A stretch of DNA of 64,000 bases from JAWWPG01 sp033850885. GTDB taxonomy: Bacteria; Actinomycetota; Actinomycetes; Propionibacteriales; Nocardioidaceae. Shown here one piece after another: positions 60,652 through 64,000 of the stretch. The notes under the pieces are model-generated. The model saw nothing but the letters and a program-made list of their open reading frames with translations. It was not told where the DNA came from and did no database searches. The stretch is from the NCBI GenBank assembly GCA_033850885.1, contig JAWWPG010000063.1, positions 62,001 to 126,000 on the forward strand, in the 5' to 3' direction. How positions within the stretch are numbered: position 1 is the stretch's first letter; each line of letters starts with the position of its first letter. Both the position numbers and the translations under genes were made by a program.

Positions 60652-60909
60652 TCACGACTCCTTTCCGTCGGACCCGCTCTCCTCCGAGCCGGTGGCTTCC
60701 GTGCGCGCGGCCGGATCGCCCTGGTCCTTGTCGACCGGTCCGCCGACAAGCGTCGCGTCGAGGGGATCCTCGTCGTCGATGCCGATGGCATCGGTGTCAT
60801 CGGAGTCGCCTGCCGTACCAGTAGCCTCGTCGGCGCCCGTGTCGTCTGAGTCGCCGGCGTCGTTCGACGGACCGGCGACGTCCTCCTGGTCGCCTGGTGG
60901 AGTGGTCAA
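60652..60909 (-). CDS. 85-aa highly acidic low-complexity protein
   Basis: This frame starts at TTG with an excellent AAGGAG site 6 nt upstream. The product is rich in Asp, Glu, Gly, Thr and Ser (for example DAGDSDDTGADEATGTAGDS repeated in variant form) and has almost no hydrophobic residues, so it is probably disordered. No family is recognised. It is convergent with nhaA. The good start signal is the main evidence that it is real. Confidence 0.5.
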   Translation of the reverse strand: MTTPPGDQEDVAGPSNDAGDSDDTGADEATGTAGDSDDTDAIGIDDEDPLDATLVGGPVDKDQGDPAARTEATGSEESGSDGKES

Positions 60910-61003
60910 GGTGTTCTCCTTGGAATGGGGGTTGCCGTGCTGGACCCGGCTGGATCGGCCTTCCGCTAGGGCCAGGACGAGCTGTTCGCCGTGGCCTGCC
61001 AGG

Positions 61004-61375
61004 CTAGTCCTCCGGCGACATTGGCATCACCTCCCAGGCTGTCGACAGGTTCGCGACCGTCAGAAGCCGCTCCTCCCCTGCCGTCAACTGGTCGGTCTCC
61101 GGGAGTGCGCTCCAGAACTCCGGGTGATGGTCGCATGACAGGACGGCGGTGACGCGTCCGCGGACGGGTTCGCGGTCGTACGGCGCCGTTGCCTGGACGT
61201 ACCGCTTACCCGACGTGCCGATCCACGCGCAGACCACCGGGTCGTGCAGGAACATTGCCCAGGCGATCAGCTCGGAGGGACTGTCGACCGTGGCGGTGAC
61301 GTCACCGACGATATCGAGTTCGCGGCTGATGCGAAGCAGGATCGACAGCTGGTGAGCGTCTTCCGATGGGTACAT
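61004..61375 (-). CDS. uncharacterised 123-aa protein
   Basis: From ATG 61375 the protein reads MYPSEDAHQLSILLRISREL and continues with LIAWAMFLHDPVVCAWIGTSGKRYVQA and GRVTAVLSCDHHPEFWSALPETDQLTAGEERLL. It looks like a small globular alpha/beta protein. GGAG lies 6 nt before the ATG. The frame stays open to 61519, but the extra residues look non-coding and overlap the divergent YjbQ gene. No family is recognised. Confidence 0.55.
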   Translation of the reverse strand: MYPSEDAHQLSILLRISRELDIVGDVTATVDSPSELIAWAMFLHDPVVCAWIGTSGKRYVQATAPYDREPVRGRVTAVLSCDHHPEFWSALPETDQLTAGEERLLTVANLSTAWEVMPMSPED

Positions 61376-61491
61376 GGGGCACTCCGTGGAGTCCTTGAGC
61401 TGCGATATCACCTCTCTTGAAATTTTCTTCGCCGGCGCCGGCTTGTCAAGGATCTCCGGCCGGTGAAGCTCGGCACTGAGACGATGGGAGC

Positions 61492-61899
61492 ATGCGCTCT
61501 GAGACTCGCACCTACCCAACGGGCACCGAAGACGTCGTACTCGACATCACGTCGGACTGCGTTTCCTTCGTGCGCGAGGAGAACGACGGTCTGCTCAACG
61601 TGTTCGTGCCGCACGCCACGGCGGGCGTGGCGGTCATCGAGACCGGCGCGGGCAGCGACGACGATCTCCTGGCGACTCTGCGTGACCTGCTACCCGCGGA
61701 CGACCGGTGGCGCCATCGGCACGGAACCCGGGGTCACGGCAGATCGCATGTGATGCCGGCGCTGCTTCCGCCGTACGCCACCATCCCCGTGGTCGGCGGA
61801 CGCCTCGCGCTGGGAACGTGGCAGAGCATCTGCCTGGTCGACGTCAACGTCGACAACCAGACCCGTGAGGTGAGGTTGTCCTTCGTCCCCGGCGGTTAG
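61492..61899 (+). CDS. YjbQ-family protein (UPF0047)
   Basis: This 135-aa protein has the YjbQ pattern: VFVPHATAGVAVIET, RHGTRGHGRSHVMPALLPP (conserved His residues) and LGTWQSICLVDVNVDNQTREV. E. coli YjbQ has weak thiamine-phosphate synthase activity. The physiological role of the family is unsettled. ATG follows GGGAG closely. The next 469 bp hold no convincing gene. Confidence 0.9.
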   Translation: MRSETRTYPTGTEDVVLDITSDCVSFVREENDGLLNVFVPHATAGVAVIETGAGSDDDLLATLRDLLPADDRWRHRHGTRGHGRSHVMPALLPPYATIPVVGGRLALGTWQSICLVDVNVDNQTREVRLSFVPGG

Positions 61900-62368
61900 G
61901 CCCACGAGACACAAGCGCCGCCGGCCTCCCCGGTGCCACTCACGCGATCCGACGAGAGTTGGTAAGGGAGGTTCTGGCTGGGTTCGGGCCGAGCAACCCA
62001 GCCAAGCCGTTCCTTACTACCTTGATGGGAGAAGTGTCGGCTGCCTCGATGGGAGAAGCGTTGGCTCGTGCGCCGTCAGTCGTGCGCTATCATGGAGATA
62101 CCACGGACCCTGGCGGTGCCGCCTGTCGAGCGGCACATTTCTGAGCTTCGGGTGCGTGTCGCGGTTTCGGATGGATCATTGGGCGCCGCGCGGGAGGCCC
62201 TCGGGGTCGACTGCGTTTGACGTGCTCGCCGCTGGATGGGGCGGAGTCGCGTCGTGAGTTGCTTTCGAACACTCACGCCGCTGACCGTCTCGCTGACGGT
62301 TACAGTCCGGACCCACGTGGTCCGCGACGACGCCACGGCCACGGTGGCCTGGCTTGAAGGAGGAGTTG
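61900..62368. other. gene-free leader region before the helicase
   Basis: No convincing coding frame is found here. ATGGGAGAAGTGTCGGCT at 62025-62042 is repeated with 16 of 18 matches at 62049-62066 (period 24). A -10-like TATCAT lies at 62088-62093 without a good -35. The composition is somewhat less GC-biased than the surrounding genes. It may be the long 5' leader or promoter of the helicase gene, or the edge of an acquired segment. Confidence 0.4.
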
Positions 62369-64000
62369 TTGGCTGGACGGAGCCAGCGCCAGTCTGGCGC
62401 TACGCGCACGGCCCCACGCAAACGGCGGGGCGCCCGTGAGCTCGACAATACGGGCATCATGCCGGTGCTCGCCCGCGCCGTGCGCGAGGTCGAGTCGGCC
62501 GCTCAGCGCGGCGCCGTGACGCGCTCGGGACGCACGAAGTTTCAGGTTGTCGCCCTGTTGGTGCGTGAGGAGCGTGCCCGCGTCAAGGACGCTCAGACCA
62601 TCGGCGAGGTCGACCGGGCGGAGCAGCTCAAGCGTCTCGACGGGGTCGCGACGATTCTGGCGAAGACCGCCGCCCGGGACACGTCGCTCCTTGCCCTGCT
62701 CGCCGAAGATGCGGTCGTCTCCGATGCCGCCGTGTCGCTCAGGCGCGACATGCTGACGGCCGCCGGTGTGGATCCGGCCCCAGGCGATCTCACCGACACC
62801 GTGGCCGTCGCCACTCCCCCCACCACTGAGCGACAGGTCGTCCCCCAGTCGGTCGTCTCACGCCAGCTCGCCAATCCCTTCCTTGCTCCCGACTTCGTGC
62901 CCGACGACTACCGCAAACCCCGCCCGCGGCGGCTGGCCAACTGGGAGCTGCTCGGTCCGCTGCTGAGGTCGTTCGAGTACGCCGCCGATGGAGCCTCCTC
63001 GTGCATGGACCTGCCGGAGCCGTCTCATCTGCGGGCGCCGGGCAGGCTTGACCTGATGCCGCATCAAGCGCGGGTGGTGGCCGCGGCTGAGTCCGGACAC
63101 CGAACGTTCTTGTTGGCCGACGAGCCAGGACTGGGCAAGACGGCCCAGGCCTTGATCGCCGCTCAGGCCGCGGGCGCCTACCCGCTGCTCGCCGTCGTAC
63201 CGAACGTCGTCAAGACGAACTGGGCACGCGAGGCCCACCTGTGGACTCCACACCACCAGGCAACCGTGATCCACGGCGACGGTGACACGATCGACGCCTT
63301 CGCCGACATCGTCATCGTCAACTATGACGTGCTCGACCGGCACGTCGGCTGGTTGGGCGACCTCGGCTTCCGCGGCATGATCGTCGACGAGGCACACTTC
63401 ATCAAGAACAAGAAGTCGCAGCGCTCACGACACGTCTTGGAGCTCTCCGAGCGCATTCGGGCCCGCACCCCTCGACCTCTGCTGATGGCGCTCACCGGGA
63501 CTCCGCTGATCAATGACATCGAGGACTTCTTAGCCATCTGGCAGTTCCTGGGTTGGATCGACGACAAGTCGCCCCGCGCCGCGCTGATGGAGTCCCTCGA
63601 GGAGAGCGGCCTGACGCCGGCCGACCCCGGGTTCTACGCCGCCGCACGCGCCAGTGTGATCGATCTGGGCGTCGTACGTCGTCGCAAGCGCGACGTGGCT
63701 GCCGATATCCCGGCGCGCCGCATCGCAGACCTTCCCGTCGAGCTCGACGACGAGGCTGCGCGCTCGATCAGGGACGCTGAGCGCGAGCTCACCCGCCGAC
63801 TCGTGTCGCGGTACCACAGCGCGCTTGCCACGCGCACCTCCGGTGTCACAGTCGAGGGCATCGACCACGACCTCGTTCGCCAGGTCGCCGGCTGGGAGCG
63901 GACGGACACGAGCACGACGAAGACCGACGAGAACGTGTTCGCCATGATGCGCCGCATCGGTCAGGCGAAGGCTGGCCTCGCGGCCGACTACGCCGCGCAG
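62369..64000 (+). CDS. SNF2-type DEAD/DEAH helicase, N-terminal part
   Basis: The frame runs off the window end after 544 codons. TTG 62369 is chosen because AAGGAGG lies 5 nt upstream. The first ATG is 62459. A basic, Arg/Lys-rich N-terminus is followed by a helical region of about 180 residues. The SF2 motor comes next: MPHQARVVAA (Q-motif-like), DEPGLGKTAQA (Walker A, near residue 252), VPNVVKTNWAREA, MIVDEAHFIKNKKSQRSRH (DEAH) and LMALTGTPLIN (motif III). The DEAH-x-I-K-N and GTPL-x-N pattern is that of SNF2/SMARCAL1-like translocases. The C-terminal lobe and any partner genes lie outside, so a defence or repair role cannot be decided. Confidence 0.88.
   Translation, partial: MAGRSQRQSGATRTAPRKRRGARELDNTGIMPVLARAVREVESAAQRGAVTRSGRTKFQVVALLVREERARVKDAQTIGEVDRAEQLKRLDGVATILAKTAARDTSLLALLAEDAVVSDAAVSLRRDMLTAAGVDPAPGDLTDTVAVATPPTTERQVVPQSVVSRQLANPFLAPDFVPDDYRKPRPRRLANWELLGPLLRSFEYAADGASSCMDLPEPSHLRAPGRLDLMPHQARVVAAAESGHRTFLLADEPGLGKTAQALIAAQAAGAYPLLAVVPNVVKTNWAREAHLWTPHHQATVIHGDGDTIDAFADIVIVNYDVLDRHVGWLGDLGFRGMIVDEAHFIKNKKSQRSRHVLELSERIRARTPRPLLMALTGTPLINDIEDFLAIWQFLGWIDDKSPRAALMESLEESGLTPADPGFYAAARASVIDLGVVRRRKRDVAADIPARRIADLPVELDDEAARSIRDAERELTRRLVSRYHSALATRTSGVTVEGIDHDLVRQVAGWERTDTSTTKTDENVFAMMRRIGQAKAGLAADYAAQ

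Noticed and set aside
61959..62144. 61-codon plus-strand frame before the helicase
   Set aside because: It has no ribosome-binding site or known motif, and its sequence is largely the 24-bp-period repeat.

Overview
The window is a 64 kb stretch of a GC-rich actinobacterial chromosome. Three things point to this: codon use with G/C in almost every third position, GTG and TTG starts, and a block (23.6-29.1 kb) with the same gene order as the Mycobacterium tuberculosis Rv1822-Rv1832 region (pgsA2, DUF881, small basic protein, DUF881, gcvH, garA, ftsR-like MerR, bifunctional nuclease, MerR, gcvP). The mix of families would fit Nocardioidaceae or related Propionibacteriales, but that is inference. 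No tRNA, rRNA, CRISPR array, transposase or phage gene was seen.

Layout. 0-6.3 kb: the end of a GT1 glycosyltransferase, two NAD(P)-binding oxidoreductases, two acetyltransferases, a RecB/Cas4-like Fe-S protein, a beta-carbonic anhydrase and two tiny genes. 6.4-19.1 kb: a DUF2127 membrane protein, aminopeptidase N, a PAP2 phosphatase, FdhD, the SbcD-SbcC nuclease pair, a DUF5999 protein and a TldD/PmbA-type protease pair. 19.1-29.1 kb: a serine hydrolase, then the glycine-cleavage and envelope block, in which gcvP is preceded by a glycine riboswitch. 29.4-38.6 kb: a two-component system, an AAA/MoxR-like plus VWA pair, a GT39 membrane glycosyltransferase with a Gly/Pro-rich insert, and a GT2-GtrA fusion. 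38.5-42.9 kb: homogentisate and fumarylacetoacetate catabolism (hmgA, an unknown gene, fahA) and an IclR regulator.

42.9-57.8 kb, all on the minus strand, is a complete [NiFe]-hydrogenase locus of the group 1h (actinobacterial high-affinity, atmospheric-H2) type: hypA, hypB, small and large subunits, a NifU/Rieske-like iron-sulfur protein, DUF5947, DUF6084, a 482-aa unknown, two 39-aa single-span membrane proteins, the maturation endopeptidase, a HypC-HypF fusion, a second HypC, hypD, hypE and DUF6390. Most genes overlap by 4 nt or are a few bases apart, so much of it is probably cotranscribed. HypA/B insert nickel, HypC/D/E/F make and deliver the Fe(CN)2CO group, and the endopeptidase trims the large subunit. 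The small subunit passes electrons on, probably through the NifU-like protein. 57.9-64 kb: an isochorismatase-family hydrolase, an NhaA antiporter fused to a DsbA-like domain, small unknowns, a YjbQ protein and the start of an SNF2-type helicase cut by the window end.

The least expected content is non-coding: three families of large intergenic palindromes. Two of them occur twice each within the window, and one copy abuts a truncated PfpI gene remnant. Other oddities are an hmgA reading frame whose conserved N-terminus begins at an ATC codon, a 31-bp direct repeat that creates a second ribosome-binding site and a 27-codon mini-ORF before hypD, and a recurring TANNNT box 6-9 nt upstream of start codons that suggests leaderless transcripts.
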